From Patagioenas fasciata (taxonomy: Eukaryota; Chordata; Aves; Columbiformes; Columbidae): a stretch of 64,000 bases of DNA. Positions 1 through 11,900 of the stretch are shown piece after piece. Location: positions 1,609,445 through 1,673,444 of the forward strand of contig NC_092541.1 of the NCBI RefSeq assembly GCF_037038585.1, read 5' to 3'. The position numbers and the translations under genes are program-made. The notes beneath the pieces are model-generated. The model searched no databases. It worked only from the letters and a program-made list of their open reading frames with translations, and was not told the origin of the DNA. The number at the start of each line of letters is the position of its first letter. Position 1 is the stretch's first letter.

Positions 1-1160
1 CTACTGACAATCTGTGTGGCCGGTGTCCCCGTCACTACACGTGTGCATGGGGTGACAGATCCCGGAGCTGGGGACACCAGTAACGCCCGGGTGACGCGCA
101 CAGCGTCCCCCACTAAATCCCCATCTGCTGCCACCGGCCTTTTCCTTCACCATCAATCCTCCCTCTTGCCCATATTTACCCTCCTCTCGTATTTGCAGAG
201 AACATTTGTCTCGTTCCTTCAATACAACAGGTGTGAGTGACATCCTGGGGACACTTCGCCATTGGTCAGCGTCCCAGCGCTCAGAGAACGATGCCGCTGC
301 TCCTCAAACAGCCCCAAAACAAATGGGCTTTGAATGGGCAGGAAGGCAGCGGCGCCCAGCACCTTCCCATCGATCGCTCGCTCTGCAGAGCGGTTTTTTT
401 ACAAGGAACAAACAAATTGATTTGCAATTTCTGGCTTTTAATGGCTTAATCCAGGGCAAATGAGCCGTCAGGGTGATGGAGACAAGGTGGTTCGACGGGC
501 TTGGCCGTTTCTTGACGCAGGTTTGGAGCCGGACCCGCAACCATGCAGCATCTCCAGCCCTGGTTGTGGCTGGACCTGGGCGACCCTGTGCCCGCAACAT
601 CGGGTCCCGGCTCGGGGCGCTCAGAAAGGTCCCAACAGAGGTGGGGAAGTGACATTTTTGGAGCAGAGGCAACCTGGGGACCATGGTGCGTCCCAGGGTA
701 ACTCCCAGCCACCGTCCCGCAGGTGCAGGAAGGGCACAAGGGCCTCTGTGCACTCATCAATTCTTTGCTTAATTGCAGCAATTTGGTTTCCGAGAGCAAA
801 GTCTCGCAGGAAAGCAAACGGCAGCAAAGTGACCCGAGTGCTCCACGGCAGCACGTGGAAAGAGAGGAAAAGTCAGGAGCACTGCAGACAGCGAGTGAAC
901 AAACAAAACTCAGTTCTTAGAAAGCTGCTAAAAGTGCGAGTGGTCACCCAGGCAGCTCCCAGTGCCCCTACAACACCACAGGGTGAGTGATCTCCCCAAA
1001 AGAGCCCAGCTCAGATTTAATTCATTGGATGTACCCGTAACACTAAAGGGTGTTTTACCCAACAGCACCAGCAGTGCTGAGCCAGTGTCCCTGGTGACAG
1101 AGCACAAAGCACTTTGGCTCTGAAATGCAACTGAATCCACCAAGGAAACGCTTTTGAAAA
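1..1160. other. Downstream flank of EIF1, no gene recognised
   Basis: In mammals GAST (gastrin) follows EIF1 on the same strand. I looked for a gastrin-like precursor on the minus strand and saw none, so if the gene is conserved it lies beyond the window edge. The open frames here are short and show no familiar domain or splice structure. Confidence 0.5.
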
Positions 1161-1165
1161 CCATT

Positions 1166-1171
1166 TTTATT
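1166..1171 (-). terminator. EIF1: Distal polyadenylation signal of EIF1
   Basis: AATAAA on the minus strand, about 750 nt beyond the EIF1 stop codon. A second AATAAA on the minus strand at 1764-1769 would give a short 3' UTR of about 160 nt. Both are candidates for alternative 3' ends; transcript data would decide. Confidence 0.55.
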
Positions 1172-1921
1172 TAAATAAGACTTTAAATACATTAAGCATT
1201 AAAAATGAAACCAAAAGTCTGTTACTTCACAGGGCATTAGGCAGGTTGCTAGCGACACATAAGCTCTGCAGCTCTATCTACAATGGTATCGGTTATATTA
1301 GTCCAAAATTGATCCCTTGTCAGAAGTTTAACCCCAGGTAACGGTTCCTTTGGGTACACCAGCCCGGTAGCTCGGGGCTTGCGTGGTACCAGCACCTGCC
1401 AGGCCTGAACTGTGACATCCAGCCTCAAAGTCCCTCTTCAGTCACTCCTCTTGTTCAAAGTCACACGTCCCCATGTCCCTCTGCCACCAGGAGCTGCCCA
1501 GAGAGAAGGCGCCACGGCCCCACGTGGTGTCACAGCTCCCACTCGGTGTCTCGCTCTGTCGGGGACCACGGGAAGCACCAGAATTCCCGTCCATAGGGCT
1601 GGAAGAACAGCTGGACTGCGGAGCGATTCGGGCAGCCTGACAGTCCCTTGGCTTAACTCGGAACATCTGGTTACTTTTGGCTTCAGGCTGGACCACGCCA
1701 AACGCCCGATTTACCTCTGTTAAATGAGGGACAGCAAGACGAGATAGCATGGGCTCGTGTCAGTTTATTACATCACTGAATTACACTAGTCCAGACTGAA
1801 CAGTGGACCCAAGATTGTTACATTACACAAACCGGCTGGTTTTAAACTTATGACAAGGGAGAGGTGGGAATTTCATGGTAAGGAAATCTTCTTGCATAAA
1901 GCTTCAGTGAGCCACAGGCAC

Positions 1922-2960
1922 TTAAAACCCATGGACTTTCAGCTGGTCGTCTTTAGCCAGTCCAATCTGCAAGAAAGAAAATGCACTTTGCAGCACATGA
2001 AGGCAGACAAGCCTCTGTGAGCAGCCACACAGACATGGCCAACCTCTGCTCCCCCATAAAGTATGGAATAGAGATTAGATTGCAACTTCACAGTCTTGCT
2101 GGATGGTATTTGCCTCAAGCAAGACTTTCAAGAAGAGCAGACAGAGCCTCCTCCATCAGCCTGCTCTTTTAACGCTAAGAAAATTAGAACCTGCATGCTC
2201 ATTAAAACAGAGACTTGCGTTCAGTTTAAAAATTAGCTAATGCATGTGGCAGCCTAAAGAAATCCTACCTCCACGAGGAACTGGCATATGTTCTTGCGCT
2301 GGTCACCCTGCAACTGAATCACTTCTCCATATTCAGGGTGTTCAATTACAGTACCATTGCAGGCAAATTTCTACAACAAAGAAAAAGCCTCCTTTAGCAC
2401 GACATAAACCACAAACACCGCTCCCAGGTGCCGCCACAGCCCCCCAGAGAATCCACACCCCAGCGTCGCGGGTTTCTCCAGCGGCCTCCCCGCAGCACCC
2501 ACCTTTTTGAAGGCTTTCACCAGTTTCTTTTTATCGTAATCATCCGCGATGCCCTGGACTGTGGTGAGGGTCTTCCTGCCGTTCCGCTGCTGGATCCTTA
2601 TATGGATGTAGTCCTCAGTGCCGGCGGGGAGCAGGTCATCACCCTTACTTGCATCAGCAAAGGGGTCTGCGGAAAGCGTCCGTCACAGCCCGCCCCGCTC
2701 CGCATTGGCCGCCCAGCCGGCCCGTCACACCCCGCCCCGCTCCCCACTGGCCGCCCAGTCCGCCCATCACAAACACGACCCGCCCCTTCCCGCCTTCCCC
2801 CCCCCGCGGGACTGACGCAACCGGCCCCTGGAATAGCAACTGCGCCACGGGGCGGGGCTGCCCCAGGGCGGGGCCGCCAGGCCGCTCCCCCCCCCCGGCC
2901 CGAACCGGCCTCCGCACAAAGGGCCTCACCGAAGGGTTGGAGGTTCTGGATAGCGGACAT
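1922..2960 (-). CDS. EIF1: Eukaryotic translation initiation factor 1, four coding exons
   Basis: Coding exons, in minus-strand order, are 2960-2930, 2666-2503, 2370-2269 and 1966-1922. All introns are GT-AG. They total 342 nt and encode 113 aa, the same length as the vertebrate protein. The product starts MSAIQNLQPFDPFADASKGD and ends AKDDQLKVHGF. eIF1 binds the 40S ribosomal subunit near the P site, keeps the pre-initiation complex open for scanning and enforces accurate AUG choice. The core is the SUI1/eIF1 fold (about residues 25-105), with the basic loop QQRNGRKTLTTVQG visible near residue 40. The start codon has a poor context (C at -3, T at +4), a known feature of eIF1 genes used for autoregulation. 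The gene points away from the keratin cluster, as in mammals. Identification rests on recognised protein sequence, exon pattern and synteny. Confidence 0.97.
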
Positions 2961-3480
2961 ACGATACGCTTCCCTTCCCTCGGCGGAGGCTGCGGCGGCG
3001 GTGGCTGCGGAGGCGGCGGCGGAGGCTGCGGAACGCGACGGAGCGAGCGGCTCTGGGCGGGTGATGCTCTCGCAGCGGCGGCTGGAGACGCTGTCAGGGG
3101 GGCGGGACTGGCGCCGCCCGCTTATATACCGCCTCCGTGTGACGCAAGCACGCACGGGAAGCGAGAGCGGCGATTGGCCGCCGGGCTGGGCGTCACGCCG
3201 CACGAGCGAGCGTGGCCGCGCCCCGGCTGGCGCGAGAGGCGCGGGCGCATGCGTGGTGGAGGCCCAACCCGGGGGGGGGCGGCCTCACGCGGGGCGGCGC
3301 TTGCGCAGTGCGGCGGGCGGCCGGCGGGGCCTGGGACCGCGCTGTGCCCGGGGCCCGGGGACCCCTCGGGGCCGCCCCCGTCCCGGCCCCGCCGCCCCCG
3401 GTCGGCCCCGCCGGCCTCGCCCGCGGCCTCTGCTCGCAGAGCAGCTCGCTGGGCCCGGGCAGCCCGGGCTGCGGGGCACG
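2660..3480. promoter_or_regulatory. EIF1: CpG-rich promoter region of EIF1
   Basis: Very GC-rich and visibly dense in CG dinucleotides, from intron 1 of EIF1 through the first exon and about 350 bp beyond the TATA box. This is typical of a broadly expressed housekeeping gene. I found no convincing gene facing the other way. Long open frames here, on either strand, follow from the lack of A/T-rich stop codons. Confidence 0.75.
3121..3128 (-). promoter_or_regulatory. EIF1: TATA box of EIF1
   Basis: TATATAAG read on the minus strand. It lies about 160 bp upstream of the EIF1 start codon, so transcription probably starts near 3090-3100 and gives a 5' UTR of roughly 130-140 nt. That stretch has no upstream ATG on the minus strand. 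Confidence 0.75.
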
Positions 3481-3689
3481 GGGAGAGAGACCGTGGCGTG
3501 GGGCCTGGTTCCCGGAGCGTGTGACAAGCGACAGGCGAAAGCTGCTGGGAGGCTGAACGGTGTCGGAGGGATCACCGGGACCCACGGGGCTCCCACGGGT
3601 GTGGGAGGCGTTTGGTCACCGGCCCGTGTACTGGGGAGAGGGTCTGGGCTCTGCCAGGCAGGGCAGTTCAGCTCACAGTGACCAAAACA

Positions 3690-4396
3690 CACGGTAATGC
3701 CCCAAGTTAATGTTTCAAAATGCACAGTAATGCCCCCAAACACACAGTAATGCCCCAAAACACACAGCAATGCCCCAAATGATGTTTCAAAATGCACGGT
3801 AATGCCCCAAAACGCTCAGTTATGCCCCAAGTTATGTTTTAAAACACTCAGTAATGCCCCAAAACGCACAGTAATGCCCCAAGTTATGTTTCAAAATGCA
3901 CAACAATGCCCCAAAACACTCAGTAATGCCCCAAGTTATGTTTCAAAATCCATGGTAATGCCCCAAAACACTCAGTTATGCCCCAAGTTCTGTTTTAAAA
4001 CACTCAGTAATGCCCCAAAATGCACAGTAATGCCCCAAGTTATGTTTCAAAATGCACGGTAATGCCCCAAAACACTCAGTTATGCCCCAAAACACACAGT
4101 AGTGCCCCAAGTTCTGTTTTAAAACACTCAATAATGCCCCAAAACGCACAGTAATGCCCCAAGTTATGTTTCAAAATGCACAGTAATGCTCCCAAACACT
4201 CAGTAATGCCCCAAAACACACAGTAATGCCCCAAATGATGTTTCAAAATGCATGGTAATGCCCCAAAACACTCAGTAATGCCCCAAGTTATGTTTTAAAA
4301 CACTCAGTAATGCCCCAAAACGCACAGTAATGCCCCAAGTTACGTTTCAAAACGCACGGTAATGCCCCAAGACACACAGCAATGCCTCAAAACGCA
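3690..4396. repeat. Minisatellite with nested units
   Basis: About 700 bp of tandem repeats. The short unit is about 20 bp: AATGCCCCAAAACACTCAGT with variants such as CACACAGT, CGCACAGT and TGCACGGT. It alternates with an arm of AATGCCCCAAGTTATGTTT plus CAAAA or TAAAA, forming a higher-order unit of roughly 55-60 bp. Copies differ by scattered substitutions. The array lies about 0.6 kb upstream of the EIF1 promoter and abuts a CR1-like fragment. Open frames through it are an effect of the repeat. Confidence 0.92.
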
Positions 4397-4462
4397 CATC
4401 ACGGCGCTTTGGGGGCGAGTCTACAAGGTCCAGCCTGAGGAGACTCAGAGCCAGACTGGAGT

Positions 4463-4530
4463 CTTAGATGGAGTTAGAGGAGCTCTGAAGGTCCCTTCCA
4501 ACCCAACCGACGCTGTGGCTCTGCGGAGAG
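4463..4530 (+). mobile_element. Short, diverged CR1-like 3' end
   Basis: A run ending AGGTCCCTTCCAACCCAACC resembles the terminal part of CR1 LINEs. The element's terminal ATTCTRTG-type repeats are eroded. It sits directly after the minisatellite. Confidence 0.5.
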
Positions 4531-7500
4531 CGTGCCCGTGTGCTGGGCACGGTGGTGACAGCCGCTCGAAGCACACGCGGCGCCACGTGCACATCGAAAT
4601 CAACCTTCTGAACTCGTTTTCCGAAGCGGGGAGAAGCTCTGAGGACACCCAGGTGCTGCAGAACACAATGTTCTCAAGGGAAGGCCTGGGGGGTTCTGTG
4701 ATGCCGAAGGGAAACGCTCAAGGTATCACAGGAACCTGCCAGAAAATTAAGCTGCTTATTTTTTTGTTCTCTTTGAATATGTGCAACTTATTGTGTTTCA
4801 ACTCATACGGTCAGACCTTGGCAAACCCAAGCCCTCCTCGCTCGGTCCCTGTTTGCTGGCTGTTCTGCATGGCTGGTGTCGGCTCGTTGTCTATTAATAG
4901 GGTCAAAAGCCATATGGATCCAGAGCATAAACCCTCTGGGAGTGGGTTATTGCTGCAGATGGAATGGGAATATTGTCCCCAGGGAGTCATGGGTTTATTG
5001 CGTTGCATATTGGGCCGCAGATCGCTCATCCCGGAGCCTGTCAGCTCCTTTCAGATCTCCTGCTCCCACCGTGTAGGTGATCCTGCCAAGCTTTGGGAGC
5101 CATCTCCGAAACGCTGCGTATTTTTGACAGGTTATTGGCATCTGGGTGTGCTGCCATCTGTGGGCCCTGGCAGCCATTACATGGCTTAGATGTTGCATCA
5201 TTCTTGGGGGTTTTCTTTAAGATAAAGGCAAATTGTTTATCTCGCGCTAGGTAGAAGGGATAATCTGTGTCGCTGTATTTCAGCGTCTCTCTGGTGTTTC
5301 TAAAGCATCTGAAGCACTTTGAGGCTTACAGTGCACCTTTCTGCTGGTGGCATTCAGAGTCTTTAGTACAGCAAAGGGACTTTGTCGTATTTAACGCCAA
5401 ACACTTGAACAGAGCCAGTGGTGCCTCCTGTCTTCTGGTGGCCGGGCCGGTCCCACGGCTGAGCCAGGGTGCCTCTGGGAGCCAATTTATCAACGTCGGT
5501 GCAGATTCGCAGTGTCCATATGACACATCGGGGGTTTTTCCCTCACCACTGGACCCCCAGAGCCTTTGGTAAAACACCAAAAGTGGCGAGTGTGTGTCAT
5601 TGGTGTCATTGCCATTGCTGGCAACGGGCTGAACGCCACCAGGGAAATGTTAATAGCGATTTTCAGAGCTGGATTCGGAGCAGGCACCTGCTCGGCTTCA
5701 GCTGAGCCCCCTGCGCCCTCCTCAGCTCTATCCATTGGGTGCTCTGTCCCTACCTGCTCCTGGAGGTGCGGGATTTCGGGTGTTTGTCCTGCTCCCCACG
5801 AGGTGGCAATGCTGATCTCCTTTGCAAGAGCCTCTCTAGGCAGGGAGCACCGAGTCACTGCAGGTTTTTTATGCCCAGTGCCCAACAAATAACCATCTCC
5901 CCAGTCTGAACGCTGGCCCTGTGCACAGGACAGTCCCACAGGGCCGTGACAATGCCCCATGAGCTGCCAGGTTTGGTTTGGGCTCGGCAGGAGGAGCAGA
6001 GGGGGCTCAGAGCGGTTTGTGACACCCGCGATATCGCCCCGCAGTCAAAGTCCTGGCCCTGTGGTTGTGCTTTGGCGGCTTCTGGAAACCATCTCGGTGG
6101 CACACGGGGACCACAGAGGGTCCCTGCGAGCAGGAAAGGCGCTGATGGTGAGGGCAGGGCTGCCCAGCACCTCTATGAGACCCCAGGATTTTGGGGGAAG
6201 TGCTCCCATGTGCACCAGCCTGGTCTAATTTTTGGGTCTGGCAAAGCCATTTCACCCCGTGCTCTGAGCGGGGAGGTCTCGGTGCCTCTCCAATACACCT
6301 GGGAAATGTAACAGAAAGGAAGAAATCACCCTTACTGCTTCTCCTGCAGCTCAGAATTGCCCTCCAGGCTGGGACATTCCTAGAAACCAGCTTTTCTCCT
6401 CTGACATCCTTCCCGCAGCCTCTGTGTGACGGCACAGACTGGGATTCAGGATGAGCCGGATTTCTGATGCGCAGCGTTTGATCCCATTAATGAGCGAAGG
6501 CAGCTCTGGCAGGCGTCAGCCCCGGTGATCAACCTGCTCCTGGAAAGAGCCGCGGCACGGCCGCTGAGCCCGGCTGTCACGGGCCCAGCGCCGGGAATCC
6601 CAGGCTGTTTGCTCAAGGACCACATTTCCTTCCCTTACACAGCTGATCCTGGCAACGCGCGTCGCAAAGCTTCCAAGCCCTGGAAGCGTTTATTCAACGA
6701 GCGAGGCGCTCACTGCCCGCACGAGGCGGAGGCCGTGGCCTGCGGGATGCTCCTGTGACTCGTGTCCATCTGTCGGGTGCTCCTGTGGCACCTGTCTGTC
6801 TGTCAGGTGCTACTGGGACGTGCTGTAAGAGAGACACGCACAGGAGCGTCCCAAATGCTGCAGCGTGCCCCAGCGCAGCCCCCTCCCCTGCGACACACAA
6901 CGAGGGTCATCTGTGGGCACATCCCGATTCCTGTGACCCCCGGGCACCAGTTTGGCTCCTGGTTTACGCCAGCTCCTGTTTTCTATGGTGTTTATTCACC
7001 CTCCTTCCACTGCTCAGCCTTTGCCTATCCCAGCGCTGGCTGTGCAACCTCTCCTCTCCGCGAGGTGCCAGGAGAGCTCTAAGCACCAGGCTCAGCCCAG
7101 CCCAGCCAAGCTCAGCCCAGCCAAGCTGCTGAGGCTGGTGTGCAGGCACAAGCCTGGCTCACAGCCCGGCTCAGCCTCTCCCTGCCTGCAGCTGTGCACA
7201 AAAAATGGGGGTGACGCAGCTTCTCCCAGCTGGGAAGATCCCAGTGTCCCAGGTGTGTTCCCTGCAGAGAAGGAACCGCTGCAGCCCCATCCAGGTCCTG
7301 TGTCCAGGGCATCATCCTGGAGAAAACCTGACACAGGAGCAGCGATCGCAGGGACTGCGAATGGTGGGAGCAGCTCCCCGCACACCAGCAGCGCGTTCTG
7401 CGCCGCCCAGCTTTGCTTTGCCCACGGGGCAGTGGGAGGTCTGCACAGATTTGGGCAGCGCAGACCCCGCCAGCGCTCCCCAGGGTCCCCCACGGCTCTG

Positions 7501-8400
7501 CGGGTGTCTGGTGGAGAGCAGAGCCACTCCTCTGAGACACGGTGACCCCTGAACATGGGCCACACTGTCCCCACAGACATCCCTGGGTCCCCCGTGCTTC
7601 TCCCCGATATTTAGTGACGGGGAGCGAGTCTGAAGGCGAGGGCAGCTCGAGGAGACAGCACAGAGAACTGGGACAGGATTTTGCGTTCAGTCCGATGGAG
7701 GACGGGAGCGCGGCGCTGCCGGCACCAGGCGCTGCCAGCACCGGGCTGACTCAGAGCCTCGGCATCGGCCGTGCCGGGCAGGGATTGCCCCACATAGCAG
7801 TCCTGCATGTCGGCCCCGGCACGGCCTGTTTGCACACGCCAGCCAACCCTCTCCTGCCAGGCACGTCCTGCTTTCCTGCAGTTTATCACACCTGGGCCAC
7901 GCTGCTGGGATGGAGACGGCTCCGGGTGCCATGGGAAGGGACAAAGGTGCTGGGTTTTGCTCCCTCGCTGGGCTGCAGGAGGGGTGGCCAGCGTGGCCAG
8001 GGAACAGCGGGGACACAGGGGTCCAGCCAAGGACATGGGTCCAGTCGGGATGTAGCATCTCCTATTGTGTCTGCCCTGCACGGGTCCAGCTCTGCCTCCC
8101 TCCATCCCGCTGGCTGGGGGCAATGGGGGAGTCCTGCCTTGCAGCCCCCCTGCTCCCGCCTTCCCCCCTGTTCTGGTTCAGCCAGACAGCTTCACCAAGC
8201 TCTGCTCCCTGCCAGGGAGGGATCTGAGCCACGGAGGGGCCCCGTTGAGCTGGGCTCCTGGTGTGTGGTTACACAGCACCAGCACCGGTGGGGTTTGTGG
8301 ACACAAAACAGCCCAATCTGGGCCCTTTCCTGCCATGCTGGGTGCTCGGATATTGGGAAACCCCAAATTCACTGGGAAGGACAGTGAGACCCTCCTCCGG
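4531..8400. other. Intergenic region, no gene recognised
   Basis: GC-rich sequence between the minisatellite and the first large CR1 copy. Open frames on both strands lack recognisable domains, conserved exon junctions or matching polyadenylation signals. Minor low-complexity patches include a CAGCC-rich stretch at 7086-7130 and an imperfect CTGTCnGTCnGGTGCT duplication near 6765-6815. Confidence 0.5.
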
Positions 8401-8405
8401 GTGCC

Positions 8406-8930
8406 CCCACAGAATCCCAGAATGTCAGGGGTTGAAGGGCCCTGGAAAGCTCATCCAGTGCAATCCCCCCATGGAGCAGGAACACCCAGCTGAGGTTCCA
8501 CAGGAAGGGGTCCAGGCGGGTTTGAATGTCTGCAGAGAAGGAGACTCCACAACCTCCCTGGGCAGCCTGGGCCAGGCTCTGACACCCTCACCGGGAAGAA
8601 GTTTCTTCTCAAATTTAAGTGGAACCTCCTGTGTTCCAGTTTGCACCCACTGCCCCTTGTCCTGTCACTGGTTGTCACCCAGAAGAGCCTGGCTCCATCC
8701 TCCTGACACTGCCCCTTTCCATATTGATCCCCATGAATGAGTCCCCCCTCAGTCTCCTCTTCTCCAGCTCCAGAGCCCCAGCTCCCTCAGCCTTTCCTCA
8801 CACGGGAGATGCTCCACTCCCTCCATCATCTTTGTTGCCCTGCGCTGGACTCTCTCCAGCAGTTCCCTGTCCCTCTGGAACTGAGGGGCCACAACTGGAC
8901 ACAATATTCCAGATGTGGTCACGCACAGCC
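8406..8930 (-). mobile_element. CR1 LINE, 5'-truncated, antisense
   Basis: The minus strand reads like the 3' part of a CR1 element. It starts near ACCACATCTGGAATATTGTG, passes GGACTCATTCATGGGGATCA and GGCTGCCCAGGGAGG, and ends ACATTCTGGGATTCTGTG. 5' truncation is usual for CR1. By eye it closely matches the copy at 17.66-18.17 kb, which has the opposite orientation, so both belong to one fairly young subfamily. Open frames here are pieces of the element. Confidence 0.88.
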
Positions 8931-11900
8931 CCGTGCTGCCAATGCCACCTCACACCATGGGGATGAGTCCCCTGTTACCGCATGGCAAGGCCTGGGGGGA
9001 AGAGCGGGGCTGGGCAGCAATCCCTGTGTGTTTGGGGGGCTCCAAAGCCCACAAGGGGAGCAGTCCCACCCCCCCGGGAGCATTGCTGCCTGCTTCGCTC
9101 TGCCCCATGTGCCTCAGCCCCGGCTGGGGCCACCTCCTGCTCCTGCCAAGGGAGGAACCAGCAAACAGCTCAGGCTGGTGGGACAGGGAGAGGACACTGC
9201 GTGAATCCACCTCTTGCTGACCCAGGGGTAAAGGGACAGGAGCTTTTTGGGGTGACAGCACCAGAAATGGCGAGCACCCGGCTGTCCCCGCTCTGCTGAC
9301 TTGAGCAGAGAGACGGGGCAGGTAAGGCCAAACACCTTGGTCAGCATCTGCCTCGCTCCAGTTCCTATTTCACTTACGAGGCAAAACCTTTGCGGGGTGT
9401 GAGCACGTCTCCGCGTTCCTCCCGCCGCAGCCCTGCCCCTTCCCTGCCCCACGGCCGGGCACGCTCATCCCTGCCCACGCTGCAGCTCCCCGAGGGCCAA
9501 ACACTGGCCACCCGCCAGCCCTCCTCGCCGCTCGCCCGTCCCGTCCCGACGCAGGTTTGCCTCTTACAAAACACTTGGCCGTGGCAACCGCTCTGCTTAA
9601 CCGGGCCGGCCACGCTTTGGGGTCCCAGTGCCCTGGGTGCTCTCGGTGCTCAGCCCCGAACGGGGACACGCTGGAGCTTTGTGGACACAGCCGGGCTGCA
9701 GAGAGCACAGGCTGCAGTGGCAGAGGGACACTTGTGGGGTCCCCAGGCTCTGGGGTAGCTGAGGTCCTGTGTGGTATCGTGGCTGCAAAGCCCGGAGCCA
9801 CAGCTCATGTTGCTGCCGTGTCCTGCAGCTGCCTGGCCCTCCCGTGGCCGCTTGCACTGTCCAGGGCTCCACTGGCACCCAGGGGTGCAGGAGCAGCGGG
9901 TTTAGCGTGTCCCATGGTGCCAGGCAGCACAGAGCTGCTCGAGCCCCTTATCTCCCCATTTCTAGGGGACAGGGAAACCTGGGCAGGCTGCGCCTGGGGG
10001 ATTCAGCTGGAAAACAACCCGGCCGCAGCCCCTTCTTTTCCTTCTTTTGATCACAAGACATGAGGGAGACAAGCACCCATCTGCCTGCAGACCTGCTGGG
10101 CCTCCTCCATCAGCAGCGCCCCAGAGATGACACCAGGAATGTGCCCACCCCAGGGACCCCAAATCCCCCCGCTCACCCCACTGAGCGGTGCGGGCTGCGG
10201 TCGGAGGTGCAGGTGTTGCCCGGTTCCCCAGACCATCGCCCTCCTGCTCCAGGACCTGCTCTGTCTCAATTTCAGTCTTTGCTCCTTAACCACGAGCAAA
10301 CACCCCTCCCAGCCTTCCCCACCTGCGAGGGGGTTCTGAACCCATCAGCCCCACTGGAAGCAAACACAACCCAAGGCATGGGGGCTGCCCCACGGCCCCA
10401 GCACGCAGCCCTGGGGGCTGGACACCCCGCGGGGCCACGGCGCAATGGGGTGATCTTACAGGTGCGTCAGCCCGCTGTTGTTTCAGCTGACACGGCCGCC
10501 CTGCCGCGTCCCTGCCGCGGCTTGTCCCCACGCCCGGGCGTGATTAGCGAGGCGGGGGCCTGCCCGCGCGTTCCCATCTCCCGGCTCAGCGCCGCCGCCC
10601 TCGCCGGTGTTGCCAGCCGGGTGCGCCGCCCCACCGCCCGCTCACCGCTGCGGAGCCTAATAAGGAAACGACCCGCACCCTCCTGCTTGCAAAACACCTT
10701 GGACTTAGTGCTGTGTTGGCAACACCCGTTCCCAGCAGCTCCCAGGAGGTGGTGGAGGCCAAAATGGCCTCAGTAACCCCCGGCTGGTCTGTGGCCAACA
10801 GCCCTGGGACCCTGCAGAGCTGATGCTCCAAACCCTTGCAGGGTTGGTTGGTAGGGTCCCAGTGCCATGGCTGCAGACAGAAGGACACGGGGAGGGGACA
10901 CAGGTGGGGAACTGTGGTCTGAGCACGGGGCAGCCCCAATCCGTGGGACCCACATGCTGTGCATGGTGTGCATGGAGCCTGCAGGATGCCAAGGGCTGGC
11001 GGTGCCGGCTCTGCGCCCTGTGCCGCGCTGGCCTGGCTGGTGTGAGCCACGTTCGTGGTCTTGCCAACAAGCAATGGAGCGGTGGGTGCAGAGTAACACA
11101 CACATCCCTGCGACAGCTTTTGCTGGTGCTTAGCCCAGGTTGCTGCAATGCACACTGGGCAGAGCCCCCAGCAGGACAGCGGTCCTGGTGTCCCAGCGAT
11201 CCCACGGTGGCCTCAGTGCTGGGTCACCAGCACAGGATGGGAAACACAGCGGTGGCCGGAGAAGAACGAAGCAGGCGGCTCCAGCGAGGGCTGTGCAGTG
11301 AAGCCGGCTCTGGGAACCACCCGCCTGCGTCTGTTCGTGGGGACAGGGAAAGGGATTCGGGTCTGTCCCCACCGGTTTACCATATGTGTTTGAGGGGGCT
11401 CGATGGCTCCCTGTCTGTGATTTGGGGAATGCTGGCTGCGGGCAGAAGGTGACAGAAATGCCCTGAGCAGAAATGGCCCCAGCGAGTCCCACGAGTCCCC
11501 CTGTCCCTCACAACAGCCCTGGGTCCAAGCCTCATCCTGAGCAGTCACCGTTCCCAGCTGAAACGAAGGTGAAGGGTCTGGCTGGCCACTTGTGAGGCTC
11601 CAGTTTCTTGGGGACGCCTGTGCAAACCCCTCCAGCTTCCAGTCACCAAGACCCCTCGGGGACAAGCAGTCAGACCCCAGCTGTGTGGGGACACTGAGCT
11701 GCCCTGCACCCAGCACAGGGAATGGAGGCATCAGCCCTCCCGGGAGCCTGCGGGAGCCCTGGGGGCAACAGGAGGGGGGACAGGGCTGTCTGCAGCACCC
11801 ACCACCAACCCAAGATGGGGTTGACGGGACCCCCCCTGAGCCCACTGGGCTCCCTGGGCTGGGTCGTGCGGGTGGAAAGTTATTTCTCAGGAACTGGCTG

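Noticed and set aside
1-1160. Possible gastrin gene downstream of EIF1
   Set aside because: Synteny suggests it, but I found no signal peptide, mono- or dibasic cleavage sites or amidated C-terminal motif in this stretch.
2428-3681. 417-codon plus-strand open frame across the EIF1 promoter
   Set aside because: It runs antisense through EIF1 exons and the CpG-rich promoter. Composition is Pro/Arg/Ala/Gly-rich, as expected from GC-rich DNA, and no domain is recognisable.
3802-4062. Repeat-coded peptide and CRISPR-like appearance of the minisatellite
   Set aside because: The open frame is periodic because the DNA is a tandem repeat. There are no unique spacers, and this is vertebrate nuclear DNA, so it is not a CRISPR array.
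8261-8740. Open frames within the CR1 copies (also around 17635-18199 and 48391-48624)
   Set aside because: They translate the 3' region of CR1 in sense or antisense and are not host genes.
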